DNA from: Streptomyces aureoverticillatus
GTDB lineage: Bacteria; Actinomycetota; Actinomycetes; Streptomycetales; Streptomycetaceae
DNA: 64,000 nucleotides
Direction of reading: 5' to 3'
Assembly (NCBI RefSeq): GCF_014649395.1
Contig: NZ_BMSY01000009.1
Span: 186,001 to 250,000, forward strand
Shown: in pieces, positions 1-8,792 of the stretch
Position numbering within the stretch: the first letter of the stretch is position 1
Layout: each line of letters begins with the position of its first letter
The notes under the pieces: generated by a model
Seen by the model: only the letters and a program-made list of their open reading frames with translations
The model's database searches: none
Told to the model about the DNA's origin: nothing
Position numbers and translations under genes: made by a program

Positions 1-142
1 CCGGGCGCACGCCGACGTGAACGGCACCCGGTATCTGCTCACCCTCGGCGAGCACGATCCGGTGCCCGGAGAGGCCGGTCCGCCCACCGTCAGGACCTTC
101 CTGGAAGCGGTGCGCAGCGCGGCCGGAGGGCGCCGGGACTGA
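1..142 (+). CDS. 3' end of an unidentified gene (partial)
   Basis: The open frame entering from the left edge ends at a TGA at 140-142, leaving 46 C-terminal residues that begin RAHADVNGTRYLLTLGE and end with a basic GGRRD tail. No family motif is recognisable, so no function is offered. Third codon positions are strongly G/C, as in the neighbouring genes, which supports real coding. Confidence 0.55.
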   Translation, partial: RAHADVNGTRYLLTLGEHDPVPGEAGPPTVRTFLEAVRSAAGGRRD

Positions 143-326
143 CGAGGCGGGTGCCGGCGCGAGTTGCACGCCCGCACCCCCTGGGTCACGCTGGTCTCAC
201 ATCACTCTGGGTTTACCGGCGATAACGCTGCGAACCAGCCCGCCGGCCACCGCAGCAGGCGGCAGACACCGCGGCCCCTGCTGGATCCGCCGTCTTCTTC
301 CGGACCTCAATTCGGGGAGTCGCACC

Positions 327-839
327 GTGATCAGCCAGCCAAGCAGGCATTGCACGGTAGAGCTCCAGGCCCTGCCGTCGCGGATCGGCCAAGTCCGCAG
401 AATCGTATCGGCGCAGTTGCGCTACTGGCATCTCGATCCCTTGATAGACCAGGCCGCGCTCGGCGTGACCGAGCTGCTGACCAACGTCCACCGGCACGCG
501 GAGCCGGACAAGACGTGCACCGTGGAGATCGAGCTGCTGCTCGAACGCCTCATGGTCTCCGTCCACGACCACGATCCGCGGCTTCCCGTGGTGCACGACG
601 CCGAACCGTTCGAGACCTGCGGGCGCGGGCTCGCGATGGTCGCGGCGGTCAGCGAGAGCTGGGGGGTGCAGCCGCAGGGCGACGACGGCAAGGTCGTCTG
701 GTTCACGCTCAGCGCGCCGTCGGCCGCCGCGTCGCTGCCGACGTATCCCGGGTACGGCTCGACGAGCGCCGACCCGTTCGCCGACGCTCCGGCCGCCGTC
801 GGCGCCCATGCTCCCGCCCGGTCCGCCGTTGCCGGCTGA
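327..839 (+). CDS. Anti-sigma-factor-type ATP-binding protein (RsbW-like HATPase)
   Basis: This 170-residue cytosolic protein has the GHKL ATPase fold of the RsbW/SpoIIAB-like family, which binds and may phosphorylate anti-anti-sigma partners. The N box is visible as ELLTNVHRH (E49, N53), followed by a DHDPRLP segment near 81-87 and a GRGLAMV G2-type box near 99-105. The length fits the short Streptomyces members that lack an obvious sigma-binding extension. The GTG start at 327 has GGGGAG about 8 bases upstream. No sigma factor or STAS gene is adjacent; the nearest STAS protein in the window is about 24 kb away, so its partner is unknown. Confidence 0.82.
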   Translation: MISQPSRHCTVELQALPSRIGQVRRIVSAQLRYWHLDPLIDQAALGVTELLTNVHRHAEPDKTCTVEIELLLERLMVSVHDHDPRLPVVHDAEPFETCGRGLAMVAAVSESWGVQPQGDDGKVVWFTLSAPSAAASLPTYPGYGSTSADPFADAPAAVGAHAPARSAVAG

Positions 840-934
840 CCGGGCGGTGACTGTCTTTCCGTACGTCCGCTCGTACGTCTCCGCACGGACGACGACCGTG
901 GACTCGGTGGACGCGGCCACGTACGCCCCCTACG

Positions 935-3562
935 TCACTCCGTGGCGATGGCCCGCAGCACGTCGAGGCGGGCGGCGCGCCGGGCCGGACGGAGTCCCGC
1001 GAGGGCTCCCGCCGCCAGGCCCACCAGGGCGACCACGGCGAGCTGCGTCGGCGGCAGCGCGAACGCGAAGGCGCTGTCGGACGCGCCGTCGGACGCCTTG
1101 ACCAGCACCCAGCCGAGGAAGCCGCCGAGCGCCAGGCCGCCCACCGTACCGAACGCCGCGACCAGCACGGACTCCCAGCGGACCATGGCCCGCAGCTGCC
1201 CGCGGGTCTGGCCCACGGCACGCAACAGGCCCAGTTCCCGGGTGCGTTCGTGCACGGCCAGGGTGAGGGTGTTGGCGATGCCGAGCAGCGCGATGAGGAC
1301 GGCGAGCGCGAGCAGCGCGTAGACGAGGGTCAGCATCATGTCGATGCCGCCGGCCGCGGACTGCGCGTACTCGTCGCGGGTCTGCACCTCCGGGTCGCCG
1401 TACGCCTTCGCCACCTCGGAGACCGCGGCCTTGCCGTCGGCCGCGTCCACGCCGTCCTTGAAGGTCACCGACACCAGCGTGTCGGAGTCCTGGCCGCGAT
1501 GCGGCGCCCAGGCGTCGCGGGTGATGACGTAGTCGCCCGCGAGCTCGGACTGGCCGTACACGGCACGGACCGAGAAGGCGTCCTTCTTGCCGTCGGTGAA
1601 AGCGAGTTCGGCCTTGTCGCCGACCTTCAGGTGCTGCTTGTCGGCCTCCTTGCGGGTGATAGCGATGCCGTCGTCGCCCAGGTCGCTCAGCGAGCCCTCG
1701 ACCTTGCCGAGGTTGAAGGAGTTGGCCAGCGCGATCGGGTCGGTGACCGTCAACGCCCGTCCCTCGCCGTCGACTTCGGCCACTCCCCGCCCGAGGCCGA
1801 CTGCCGTGGCGACCTCCGGGCGCTCCGCGATCGCGGGGGCGAGCCGGGGGCTGAGTCCGCTGCCGCCCGCGCCGAACGACGGGGTGCTGACCGCGACGTC
1901 GCCCGCGAAGGACCGGGACACCGTCTGGTCCATGGTCGCCTTCAGCGAGGCACCGAAGACCGTGAACAGGGAGACGACGGCGACACCGATCATCAGGGCG
2001 CTCGCGGTGGCGGCGGTCCGCTTCGGGCTGCGCAGGGCGTTGCGCCGGGCCAGCGAGCCGGTGACTCCGCGCATCCGCTCGAGCGGACCGCCGAGGAACC
2101 GCACCGCCCGCGAGGACGCGACCGGCCCGAGCACCACGAACGCGGCGAGCGCCAGCACCGCCCCCGTGCCCGCCAGCCAGATGGACGGCGAGGCGAGGAC
2201 GCCGACGAGGGTCAGGGCGACGGCGGCCAGCGCCAGCGCGGCGCCGGCGACCGCACGGGCGCGGGACGTGCCGGACTGGTCGACCGCGGTCTCGCGCAGC
2301 GCCGCCAGCGGAGCCGTGCGGCCGGCCCGGACGGCGGGCAGCAGCGCGGAGGCGACGCACACGACGACGCCGACCGCGAGGGGCAGCAGCATCGACGTAC
2401 CGCTGATCACCAAGTCGCCCTCGGGGAAGGGGAATCCGATGACCGGGAACAGCGCCTGCAGACCGGCCGCGATGCCGATGCCGCCCGCGAGGCCCGCCAC
2501 GGACGCCACGACGGCCACGACGACCGCCTCGGTCAGCGTCGACGCGGTGACCTGGCGGCGCGAGGCGCCGAGCGCGCGCAGGAGCGCGTTCTCGCGGGTG
2601 CGCTGGGCGACGACGATCGCGAAGGTGTTGTGGATGGAGAACGTCGCCACCAGCAGCGCGATGCCGGAGAAGACCAGCAGGAACGTGGTGAACAGGGTGA
2701 GGAACTGACCGGAGATCATGTCGGAGTTCTCCTCCGCCGACTCCTGGCCGGTGATGGCCTCGACTCCCTTGGGCAGTACGGGAGTCAGCGCGTCGACGAG
2801 TTCCTGCTGTCCGGTGCCGGGTCCGGCGCGCACCTGCACGGTGGCGGCCTCGCCGGGCTTCGGCATCAGGTACTTCTCGGCGTCGGCCTGCGTCATGCCC
2901 GTGAAGGTCGTCTGCGCCATGCCGTCCTCGCCGCCGAACGTGGCGAGGCCGACGATCGTGACCTTGACGGGGTCGGGGGTGCGCAGCGTCGTGGTGTCGC
3001 CGATCTTCAGGTCGCCGGTTTCGGCGGCGCCGCGATTGACGACGACTTCGCCGCTCCTGGCGGGGGCGCGACCCTCGGACAGCCGGTAGGCGTTCAGCTC
3101 GGGGTCGGTGATCCAGTTGCCGGCGAGGGTGGGCGGGCCCTGGCCGCCGATCGGGTCGCCGTCCTTGCCGATGAGCTGCCCGGCGCCCTGGATGCTGGGA
3201 ACGGCGGCCGCGACACCCGGCACCTTCTCGATCCGGTCGACCAGGGCCGTGTCGACGTTTCGGCGCACGCCCTGGCTCTCGCCGGGCGTGGTGATGGTGT
3301 TCTCGCTGCGCACCACCGCGTCCGTGCCGCGCGTCGCGTTGCCGAACATCGTGTCGAAGCTGGCGCGCAGGGTGTCGCCCATGACGAGCGTGCCCGCCAG
3401 GAAGGCGACGCCCAGCAGCACCGCGAGGAACGTACCGGCGAAGCGGCGCTTGTGGCCGCGCAGCGAGGTGAGGCTGATGCGGAGGGCGGCGCCGAGCGCT
3501 GCGCCCCGGGATTCGGCCGGGCGGCCGTGTCCGGCGGCGCCCCGCGGACCGGTGGCACTCAT
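935..3562 (-). CDS. ABC transporter permease, FtsX/MacB type, two FtsX domains
   Basis: An 875-residue integral membrane permease. The N-terminal membrane segment (around RRFAGTFLAVLLGVAFLAG) leads into a large extracytoplasmic domain, a block of three membrane spans, then a second RRNALRSPKR-preceded span, second external domain and three final spans ending in LDVLRAIATE. This duplicated FtsX arrangement is typical of actinobacterial exporters of peptides, lipids or antibiotics. The ATG at 3562 overlaps the TGA of the ATPase gene (ATGA), so translation is coupled. The longer upstream open frame is a shadow of the ATPase gene. The substrate cannot be read from sequence. Confidence 0.9.
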   Translation of the reverse strand: MSATGPRGAAGHGRPAESRGAALGAALRISLTSLRGHKRRFAGTFLAVLLGVAFLAGTLVMGDTLRASFDTMFGNATRGTDAVVRSENTITTPGESQGVRRNVDTALVDRIEKVPGVAAAVPSIQGAGQLIGKDGDPIGGQGPPTLAGNWITDPELNAYRLSEGRAPARSGEVVVNRGAAETGDLKIGDTTTLRTPDPVKVTIVGLATFGGEDGMAQTTFTGMTQADAEKYLMPKPGEAATVQVRAGPGTGQQELVDALTPVLPKGVEAITGQESAEENSDMISGQFLTLFTTFLLVFSGIALLVATFSIHNTFAIVVAQRTRENALLRALGASRRQVTASTLTEAVVVAVVASVAGLAGGIGIAAGLQALFPVIGFPFPEGDLVISGTSMLLPLAVGVVVCVASALLPAVRAGRTAPLAALRETAVDQSGTSRARAVAGAALALAAVALTLVGVLASPSIWLAGTGAVLALAAFVVLGPVASSRAVRFLGGPLERMRGVTGSLARRNALRSPKRTAATASALMIGVAVVSLFTVFGASLKATMDQTVSRSFAGDVAVSTPSFGAGGSGLSPRLAPAIAERPEVATAVGLGRGVAEVDGEGRALTVTDPIALANSFNLGKVEGSLSDLGDDGIAITRKEADKQHLKVGDKAELAFTDGKKDAFSVRAVYGQSELAGDYVITRDAWAPHRGQDSDTLVSVTFKDGVDAADGKAAVSEVAKAYGDPEVQTRDEYAQSAAGGIDMMLTLVYALLALAVLIALLGIANTLTLAVHERTRELGLLRAVGQTRGQLRAMVRWESVLVAAFGTVGGLALGGFLGWVLVKASDGASDSAFAFALPPTQLAVVALVGLAAGALAGLRPARRAARLDVLRAIATE

Positions 3563-4371
3563 GAGGGTCCTCCTTCGGACGGCGGGGCCGACCTCGTGTC
3601 GAACGCCTTGAGGCGGTCCAGGACCTTGTCCGCCGTGGGTGCCTCCATGCGGTCCACGAGGCGGCCGTCGGCGAGGAAGACGACCTCGTCGGCGTGGGCG
3701 GCGGCCACCGGGTCGTGGGTGACCATGACGACGGTGCGGTCCATCTCGCGCACCGCGCGGCCGAGCAGGCCGAGGACCTCCTCGCCGGAGCGCGAGTCCA
3801 GGTTGCCGGTGGGCTCGTCGGCGAAGACGACGTCGGGCCGGCCGGCGAACGCCCGTGCCACGGCGACGCGTTGCTGCTGGCCGCCGGAGAGTTCCGCGGG
3901 CCGGTGGTGCAGGCGGTCGCGCAGGCCGACGACGTCGATCAGCGCGTCCGTCCACTCCAGCCCGTCCTGGTCGAAGCGCCGGCCCGCGAGGTCCATGGGC
4001 AGGGTGATGTTCTCCGCCACGGTCAGCGTCGGCACCAGATTGAAGGCCTGGAAGACGAAGCCGACGCGGTCACGGCGCAGCAGGGTCAGGCGCCGGTCGT
4101 CGAGCGAGCCGAGTTCGGTGTCGCCGATGTACGCGGAGCCGGACGTCAGGGTGTCGAGGCCGGCCGCGCAGTGCGTCAGCGTGGACTTGCCCGAGCCCGA
4201 AGGACCCATGATCGCGGTGAAGCGTCCGGCGGGGAAGCCGACGCTCACCCCGTCCAGGGCGGTCACCGCGGTGTCGGCGCTGTCGGGGGAGCCGTAGACC
4301 TTCACGGCTCCCTCGACCCGGGCGGCATCCGGGGCCCAGGACCGGTTCCGGAGGGTCGTCGTGGCGTTCAT
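3559..4371 (-). CDS. ABC transporter ATP-binding protein (LolD/MacB type)
   Basis: A 270-residue ATPase powering the FtsX permease encoded next. Walker A GPSGSGKS (56-63), Q-loop Q108 in FQAFN, signature LSGGQQQR (161-168) and Walker B VVFADEP (181-187) are all intact. It has a roughly 20-residue N-terminal extension before the usual VKVYG start of the fold. Its ATG at 4371 overlaps the stop of the SHOCT gene (ATGA), and its own stop overlaps the permease start, so the three genes form one tightly coupled operon. Confidence 0.92.
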   Translation of the reverse strand: MNATTTLRNRSWAPDAARVEGAVKVYGSPDSADTAVTALDGVSVGFPAGRFTAIMGPSGSGKSTLTHCAAGLDTLTSGSAYIGDTELGSLDDRRLTLLRRDRVGFVFQAFNLVPTLTVAENITLPMDLAGRRFDQDGLEWTDALIDVVGLRDRLHHRPAELSGGQQQRVAVARAFAGRPDVVFADEPTGNLDSRSGEEVLGLLGRAVREMDRTVVMVTHDPVAAAHADEVVFLADGRLVDRMEAPTADKVLDRLKAFDTRSAPPSEGGPS

Positions 4372-4664
4372 GCGCGGCCCCCCTTCGTGCCCTGCGTGCC
4401 CTGCGTCATGTGGCCGAACTCCTCGTTGAGGACGCTCAGCCGGCGCCAGTACTCCTCCTCGTCGATCTCGCCGGTGGCGAAGCGGTGGCCGAGCACGGCG
4501 ATCGGCGACTTGTCGCCGCCGCCGGCCGCCCGCCAGGGCCCGTGCCGGCCACGCCACACGGTGCGGCGCAGGAAGGCCACGACGCCGATGACGACAGCCG
4601 CCCAGATCAGCGGGAAGAACAGGATCCACGGGCCGGGTCCGCCGTCGAAAGCCAGGGTCTGCAT
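4368..4664 (-). CDS. Small membrane protein with C-terminal SHOCT domain
   Basis: A protein of about 98 residues with one membrane span (WILFFPLIWAAVVIGVVAF), a basic stretch, and a C-terminal SHOCT-like module ending ATGEIDEEEYWRRLSVL, the usual short helix for oligomer or nucleic-acid contacts. It is first in the SHOCT-ATPase-permease operon and probably modulates or anchors the transporter. The start at 4664 is preferred because GAGGAG then lies 9 bases upstream; an ATG at 4673 directly abuts that site and is the alternative. Confidence 0.75.
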   Translation of the reverse strand: MQTLAFDGGPGPWILFFPLIWAAVVIGVVAFLRRTVWRGRHGPWRAAGGGDKSPIAVLGHRFATGEIDEEEYWRRLSVLNEEFGHMTQGTQGTKGGRA

Positions 4665-4977
4665 GGTGTCCATCTCCTCGGAAAGCGGGGGCAGAGTGGG
4701 GATGACCAGCTCGGTGACCAGGACTTCTCGCCCTCGGTGACCGCTGGTTCCCGTCGCCTTCGAGGCTCCTCGCCGCGGCGCGCGAAGTCGTCGTACGGCC
4801 AGCGGCAGTGCGGGTACCTCCCGGGGAGTACGTCGAGCGGGGGCGGCTGCTCCATCGGTCCGGTACGCCGTCGGTCCGGTACTCCTCCGGTCGGTACCGG
4901 CCGCGACAGACCGCGCGTCGGCCCCGTCACCTCGCCCCACCTCGACTTCTGTACCTATTAGTATGTACAGTCGATGC
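4665..4977. promoter_or_regulatory. Divergent intergenic region with three dyads
   Basis: This 313-base gap separates the minus-strand ABC operon from the plus-strand tetR gene and holds no convincing gene. It contains GTACCTCCCGGGGAGTAC at 4814-4831, a perfect CCGGTAC-N11-GTACCGG dyad at 4876-4900, and CTGTAC-N10-GTACAG at 4949-4970 next to the tetR start. The first two lie where the ABC operon promoter would be expected. Protein binding is inferred only from symmetry and position. Confidence 0.55.
4949..4970. promoter_or_regulatory. Likely TetR operator overlapping the tetR promoter
   Basis: CTGTAC-N10-GTACAG is a perfect 6-bp inverted repeat ending 7 bases before the tetR ATG. A -10-like TAGTAT (4959-4964) lies inside it, so binding would block transcription. 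The size (22 bp) fits a TetR dimer pair; autoregulation is inferred. Confidence 0.5.
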
Positions 4978-5538
4978 ATGAGCACTCCGGAGCGTCTGAT
5001 CGAGTCCACGCGCGAGCTGCTGTGGGAGCGGGGTTACGTCGGCACCAGCCCCAAGGCCATCCAGCAGCACGCGGGCGCCGGACAGGGCAGCATGTACCAC
5101 CACTTCGCGGGCAAGCCGGACCTCGCGCTCGCGGCCATCCGGCGTACGGCGCAGGAGATGCGCGCCACGGCGGAGGCCACGCTCGCGGGCGACGGTCCGG
5201 CGTACGACCGCGTCGCGTCGTACCTGCTGCGCGAGCGTGACGTGCTGCGCGGCTGCCCGGTCGGGCGACTGACGATGGACCCGGACGTCATCGCCAGCGA
5301 CGAACTGCGGGAGCCGGTCACCGAGACGCTCCAGTGGCTGCGTGAGCGGCTCGCGGGAATCGTCCAGGAGGGCGTGGACCGGGGCGAGTTCACCGCTTCG
5401 CTCGACGCGGACGAGACCGCGTCGGCGATCGTGGCGACCGTGCAGGGCGGCTATGTGCTGGCCCGCGCGACGGGCTCGCCGGAGGCGTTCGAGGCGGGGG
5501 TGCGGGGGTTGCTGGCGCTGCTGGAACCGCGCGCCTGA
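4978..5538 (+). CDS. TetR/AcrR family transcriptional regulator
   Basis: A 186-residue repressor with an N-terminal helix-turn-helix (ERLIESTRELLWERGYVGTS then the recognition helix region QGSMYHHFAGK) and a variable ligand-binding domain, here of the TetR_C type with a CPVGRL motif. The ATG at 4978 gives the usual short N terminus; an upstream in-frame start at 4963 lies inside the operator palindrome and is less likely. It is followed on the same strand by the cupin, DUF4865 and phosphotriesterase-like genes, and diverges from the FtsX transporter operon. Either could be its target. Confidence 0.88.
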   Translation: MSTPERLIESTRELLWERGYVGTSPKAIQQHAGAGQGSMYHHFAGKPDLALAAIRRTAQEMRATAEATLAGDGPAYDRVASYLLRERDVLRGCPVGRLTMDPDVIASDELREPVTETLQWLRERLAGIVQEGVDRGEFTASLDADETASAIVATVQGGYVLARATGSPEAFEAGVRGLLALLEPRA

Positions 5539-5567
5539 TCACCCGACTCCGCGCCTGATCACCCGAC
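5531..5567. repeat. Direct repeat containing the tetR stop codon
   Basis: The 17-mer GCGCCTGATCACCCGAC occurs at 5531-5547 and again at 5551-5567, 20 bases apart. The TGA of the first copy is the tetR stop. It looks like a small local duplication at the gene end, next to the heptad repeat tract. Confidence 0.8.
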
Positions 5568-5576
5568 AACTTGCAC

Positions 5577-5660
5577 GCCACTCGCCTCCCACCACTCGCC
5601 ACTCGCCTCCCACCACTCGCCACTCGCCTCCCACCACTCGCCTCTCGCCTCTCGCCTCTC
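5577..5660. repeat. Heptad microsatellite (12 seven-base units)
   Basis: Three perfect 21-base copies of GCCACTC GCCTCCC ACCACTC (5577-5639) are followed by three copies of GCCTCTC (5640-5660). The 21-base unit is itself three related heptads, so the tract is 84 bases of 7-base periodicity, C/T-rich on the plus strand. It fills the gap between tetR and the cupin gene and would form part of the cupin mRNA leader. Confidence 0.9.
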
Positions 5661-5686
5661 GCCCACCGTCGGCTCAAGGAACGCAC

Positions 5687-6085
5687 ATGCACATCACCCG
5701 CACCCGTCCCGCCAGCGCGCAGGGCTCCGCCGAGCACTTCACCGGCACCGTCTGGCTCGACGAGATCGCGAGCCCGGAAGCACCGTCGCGGCTGCGGATG
5801 TTCAGCGTCCACTTCGCTCCCGGCGCCCACACCGCCTGGCACCGCCACCCGCACGGCCAAGTCCTGCACGTCACCGAGGGCGAGGGGTTCGTGCAGCGCG
5901 ACGGAGGCCCGGTCGAGCCGATCAGGGCGGGCGACACCGTGTGGATCGAGCCGGGCGAACGGCACTGGCACGGCGCCGCGCCGCGCACGTTCATGACGCA
6001 TCTCGCCGTCGTCGAGGCCGGTGCCGACGGCACGACGGCTGTGTGGGAGGAACTCGTCGCCGACACGGCGTACCCGAGCGCCTGA
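5687..6085 (+). CDS. Single-domain cupin protein
   Basis: A 132-residue cupin. Motif 1 is WHRHPHGQVLHVTEGEG: H52, H54 and Q58 with H93 would be the metal ligands, the glutamine replacing the usual glutamate as in manganese cupins related to bacterial hydroxynitrile lyases. Motif 2 is IEPGERHWHG. The role is unproven; such proteins act on small metabolites. AAGGA lies 6 bases before the ATG at 5687. It sits between tetR and the DUF4865 gene on the same strand, probably one transcriptional unit. Confidence 0.85.
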   Translation: MHITRTRPASAQGSAEHFTGTVWLDEIASPEAPSRLRMFSVHFAPGAHTAWHRHPHGQVLHVTEGEGFVQRDGGPVEPIRAGDTVWIEPGERHWHGAAPRTFMTHLAVVEAGADGTTAVWEELVADTAYPSA

Positions 6086-6158
6086 CGCCTTCGCCCCTAC
6101 TCTCCTCGCTTTCTTGCCTGTTCCCCTCGCCTTCCCGGCGCTGACGCTGGAGCACCAC

Positions 6159-6743
6159 ATGCATGCCAAGCAGTACGAGATCACCCTGCCCGCCGACTAC
6201 GACATGGGCGTCATCCGGGGGCGTGTGGCCACCAAAGGCCATCTCCTCGACGACTTCCCGGGGTTGGGGTTCAAGGCGTATCTGACACGTGAGCGCGGGG
6301 TTGGCGGTTCGCCGGTGAACCAATACGCGCCGTTCTACCTCTGGAACACCGCGGAGGGCCTCAACTCCTTCCTCTGGGGGCCCGGGTTCCAGGGGCTGTG
6401 CGAGGACTTCGGGCGGCCGGTGGTGCAGCACTGGATGGCGCTGGGGTACGAGGACGGGGCTGCCGCCGACGCCCGGCCGGTGGCCGCCGTGCGGCATCGC
6501 AGGGCCGTGCCCGAAGGCACGAGAAACGCCGACCTCGCGGAGGAACTGCTCACGGAGGCACGGTCGTTGGCGGAGCGTGACGGATCCGTCGGCGTCGTGG
6601 TCGCGGTCGATCCGCGGCACTGGGAGGCGGTGACGTTCTCGCTGTGGGCAGGCGAGGAGCCGAAGGCGGGCGGTGAGGTGTTCCAGGTGCTGCACTTCTC
6701 CGCCCCCGAGATGGGGCGGCTGGTCCGCGGGAGGGCGTGGTGA
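6159..6743 (+). CDS. DUF4865 family protein
   Basis: A 194-residue protein beginning MHAKQYEITLPADYDMGVIR and resembling the uncharacterised DUF4865 family, which is small, cytosolic and often linked to cupin or TetR genes. A tryptophan- and aromatic-rich centre (YAPFYLWNTAEGLNSFLWG) suggests a ligand-binding pocket, but no catalytic motif is visible. GGAG sits 6 bases before the ATG. The TGA overlaps the next gene's GTG, implying a shared function with the phosphotriesterase-like protein. Confidence 0.8.
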   Translation: MHAKQYEITLPADYDMGVIRGRVATKGHLLDDFPGLGFKAYLTRERGVGGSPVNQYAPFYLWNTAEGLNSFLWGPGFQGLCEDFGRPVVQHWMALGYEDGAAADARPVAAVRHRRAVPEGTRNADLAEELLTEARSLAERDGSVGVVVAVDPRHWEAVTFSLWAGEEPKAGGEVFQVLHFSAPEMGRLVRGRAW

Positions 6744-7684
6744 GCGCGGGCGCGGGCTCGGGCTCGGGCTCGGGCACCGTCCGGACGGTTCTCGGTGATG
6801 TCGCTCCCGGCGAGCTGGGGGTGTGTGACGCGCACGACCACCTGTTCCTGACGAGCCCTCAACTTCCCGGCCAGGAGCTGGACTCCGTGAACTCCTCCGC
6901 TGCCGAGCTGGCCGCGTTCCGAGCGGCGGGCGGGTGCAGCGTCGTGCAGTGGACGCCGTACGGCATGCGGCGGCGCGCCGCCGAGCTGCCCGGACTCGCG
7001 CGCACGTCGAATGTCCGGATCGTGGCCGCCACCGGGCTGCACCAAGCCGTCCACTACACACCGGAGTTGCTGACCCGGTTGCGCACCGAAGGCTTGGAGG
7101 CGCTGTTCGTCCATGAGCTCACCCAGGGCATCGGCGACAGCGGGGTGCGGGCCGGGCTGATCAAGGTCGCGGGCGGCTACCACGGCCTGGACGCGCACGC
7201 CCGCTGGACGATGGCGGCGGCCGCCGGGGCCCACCGCGCGACGGGGGCGCCCATCGCCGTGCACCTGGAACTCGGCACGAGCGCGCTGGACGTACTCGAC
7301 CTGCTGTGCGGCGAGTTGGAGGTGCCGCCCGGCAAGGTGATCCTCGGCCATCTGAACCGCGACCCCGACTTCGAGGTGCACCGGGAGGCGGCGTCGACGG
7401 GCGCCTGGCTCGCCTTTGACGGGCCGTCACGCGCCCACCACGCCACGGACTGGCGGATGCCGGACGCGGTACGCGCCCTGGCCGAGGCCGGCCACGGCGA
7501 CCGGCTCCTCCTGGGCGGCGACACGACGACGGCCGCGGCACGGTCCGTGAACGGCGGCCCGGGACTGCCCCACCTGCTGCGCCGGGTGCGGCCCCGGCTG
7601 GAACGCGCCGTGGGCAAGGAACTGGTGGACCGGATGGTCACGGTGAACGCGGCGCGGGCGTTCGCGGTCGCGTGGGCGGGGTGA
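6740..7684 (+). CDS. Phosphotriesterase-family metal-dependent hydrolase
   Basis: A 314-residue amidohydrolase-fold protein of the phosphotriesterase/lactonase family. All expected metal ligands are present: H32 and H34 in CDAHDHL, the bridging lysine K142 in LIKVAGG, H175 in VHLE, H204 in LGHLNRD and D261 in GGDTTT. Members hydrolyse lactones, phosphoesters or amides; the substrate here is unknown. GTG 6740 overlaps the DUF4865 stop (GTGA) with GGGAGGG upstream; GTG 6737 is also possible. The start is followed by a Gly/Ser-rich N terminus of about 11 residues. Confidence 0.85.
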   Translation: MSAGAGSGSGSGTVRTVLGDVAPGELGVCDAHDHLFLTSPQLPGQELDSVNSSAAELAAFRAAGGCSVVQWTPYGMRRRAAELPGLARTSNVRIVAATGLHQAVHYTPELLTRLRTEGLEALFVHELTQGIGDSGVRAGLIKVAGGYHGLDAHARWTMAAAAGAHRATGAPIAVHLELGTSALDVLDLLCGELEVPPGKVILGHLNRDPDFEVHREAASTGAWLAFDGPSRAHHATDWRMPDAVRALAEAGHGDRLLLGGDTTTAAARSVNGGPGLPHLLRRVRPRLERAVGKELVDRMVTVNAARAFAVAWAG

Positions 7685-7796
7685 GGGCGCTTCGCGCAGT
7701 CGGCGTGAGGATGCAGAGGCGGCACGCGCCGGGTTCGCGACAAGCCCGGTCCGGCCCGGCTGCCGCGACCCCTGAGGCCGCGACCCGCGACACCCC

Positions 7797-8792
7797 TCAG
7801 GCGCCGCGTCGCGCGGCCACCGCCAGGCGGGTGTCCTCGGTCACCAGGTCGGCGTTGATGTGGGCCGCGGCGAGGGCGCCGGCCGCCGCCGCGTTGCCGA
7901 CCTGCGCGGACAGGTCGGTCGCGTTGCCCGCGATCCACACGCCGGGCGCATCCGTACGCCCGGTCGCGTCACACGGTACGTACTCGCCCGCGGGATGGGG
8001 CACCGCCTCCAGGCCGAGGGCCTTCAGGAAGCCGACGCGCGCCACCAGCCGGGGCGCGACGGCCACCGCTTCCCGGCTCACCACGCCGCCGTCGGCCAGC
8101 CGCACGCCCACGAGACGGTCGTCGGCGATCTCCAGGGACGCGACCTCGCCGTGCACGACGCGGATGCCGCGGGCCGCCATCTGTTCCGCCTCCTCGGCGG
8201 TCGGCGGCTCCATGGTGTGCGCGAAGTACGTGATGTCGTCGCTCCACTGACGCAGGAGCAGCGTCTGGTGCACGGACATGGGACCGGATGCCAGGACGCC
8301 GATGGCCTGGTCCCGCACTTCCCAGCCGTGGCAGTACGGGCAGTGCAGGACGTCCCGTCCCCACCGCTCGCGCACACCGGGCACGTCGGGCAGTTTGTCG
8401 ACCAGGCCGGTGGCGACCAGCACCCGGCGCGCACGCACCGTCCGGCCGTCGGCCAGCTCCACCACGAACCCGGCATCGGCCGCGCCCGCGTCCGGAATCG
8501 AGGAACCTCCCCCGTCCCGCTCGTCCCGGGTCACCGAGGCGACCTCCCCGGACACCACCTGGCCGCCGTACCCGCGCACCTCCGCCCGGCCGCGCTCCAG
8601 CAGTTCGGCGGGCGGCATCCCCTCCCGCCCGAGCAGCCCGTGCACCCCGTCGGCCGGGGCGTTGCGCGGCGCGCCCGCGTCGATCACCACCACCGACCGG
8701 CGCGCCCGGGCCAGGGTCAGCGCGCCGTTCAGTCCCGCGGCACCACCACCGATGACCACGACGTCACAGCTGTCGACCAATTGATCGTTCAT
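7797..8792 (-). CDS. Thioredoxin-reductase-like FAD/NAD(P) oxidoreductase
   Basis: A 331-residue flavoprotein with an N-terminal FAD-binding GGGAAG motif (15-20) and a redox pair in CPYCHG (C151, C154). This CxxC context, rather than CATC of true thioredoxin reductase, resembles the dithiol oxidases GliT/HlmI that close disulfides in gliotoxin and holomycin and related actinobacterial oxidoreductases. A C-terminal FAD motif is seen around GVWIAGNATDL. GGAGGTG precedes the ATG. It diverges from the second TetR gene, which probably controls it. Whether it reduces thioredoxin or acts on a small thiol cannot be decided. Confidence 0.85.
   Translation of the reverse strand: MNDQLVDSCDVVVIGGGAAGLNGALTLARARRSVVVIDAGAPRNAPADGVHGLLGREGMPPAELLERGRAEVRGYGGQVVSGEVASVTRDERDGGGSSIPDAGAADAGFVVELADGRTVRARRVLVATGLVDKLPDVPGVRERWGRDVLHCPYCHGWEVRDQAIGVLASGPMSVHQTLLLRQWSDDITYFAHTMEPPTAEEAEQMAARGIRVVHGEVASLEIADDRLVGVRLADGGVVSREAVAVAPRLVARVGFLKALGLEAVPHPAGEYVPCDATGRTDAPGVWIAGNATDLSAQVGNAAAAGALAAAHINADLVTEDTRLAVAARRGA

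Noticed and set aside
1250..4297. 1015-codon plus-strand open frame
   Set aside because: It is antisense to the FtsX permease and ATPase genes and has the low-complexity His/Gly/Arg composition typical of GC-rich shadow frames.
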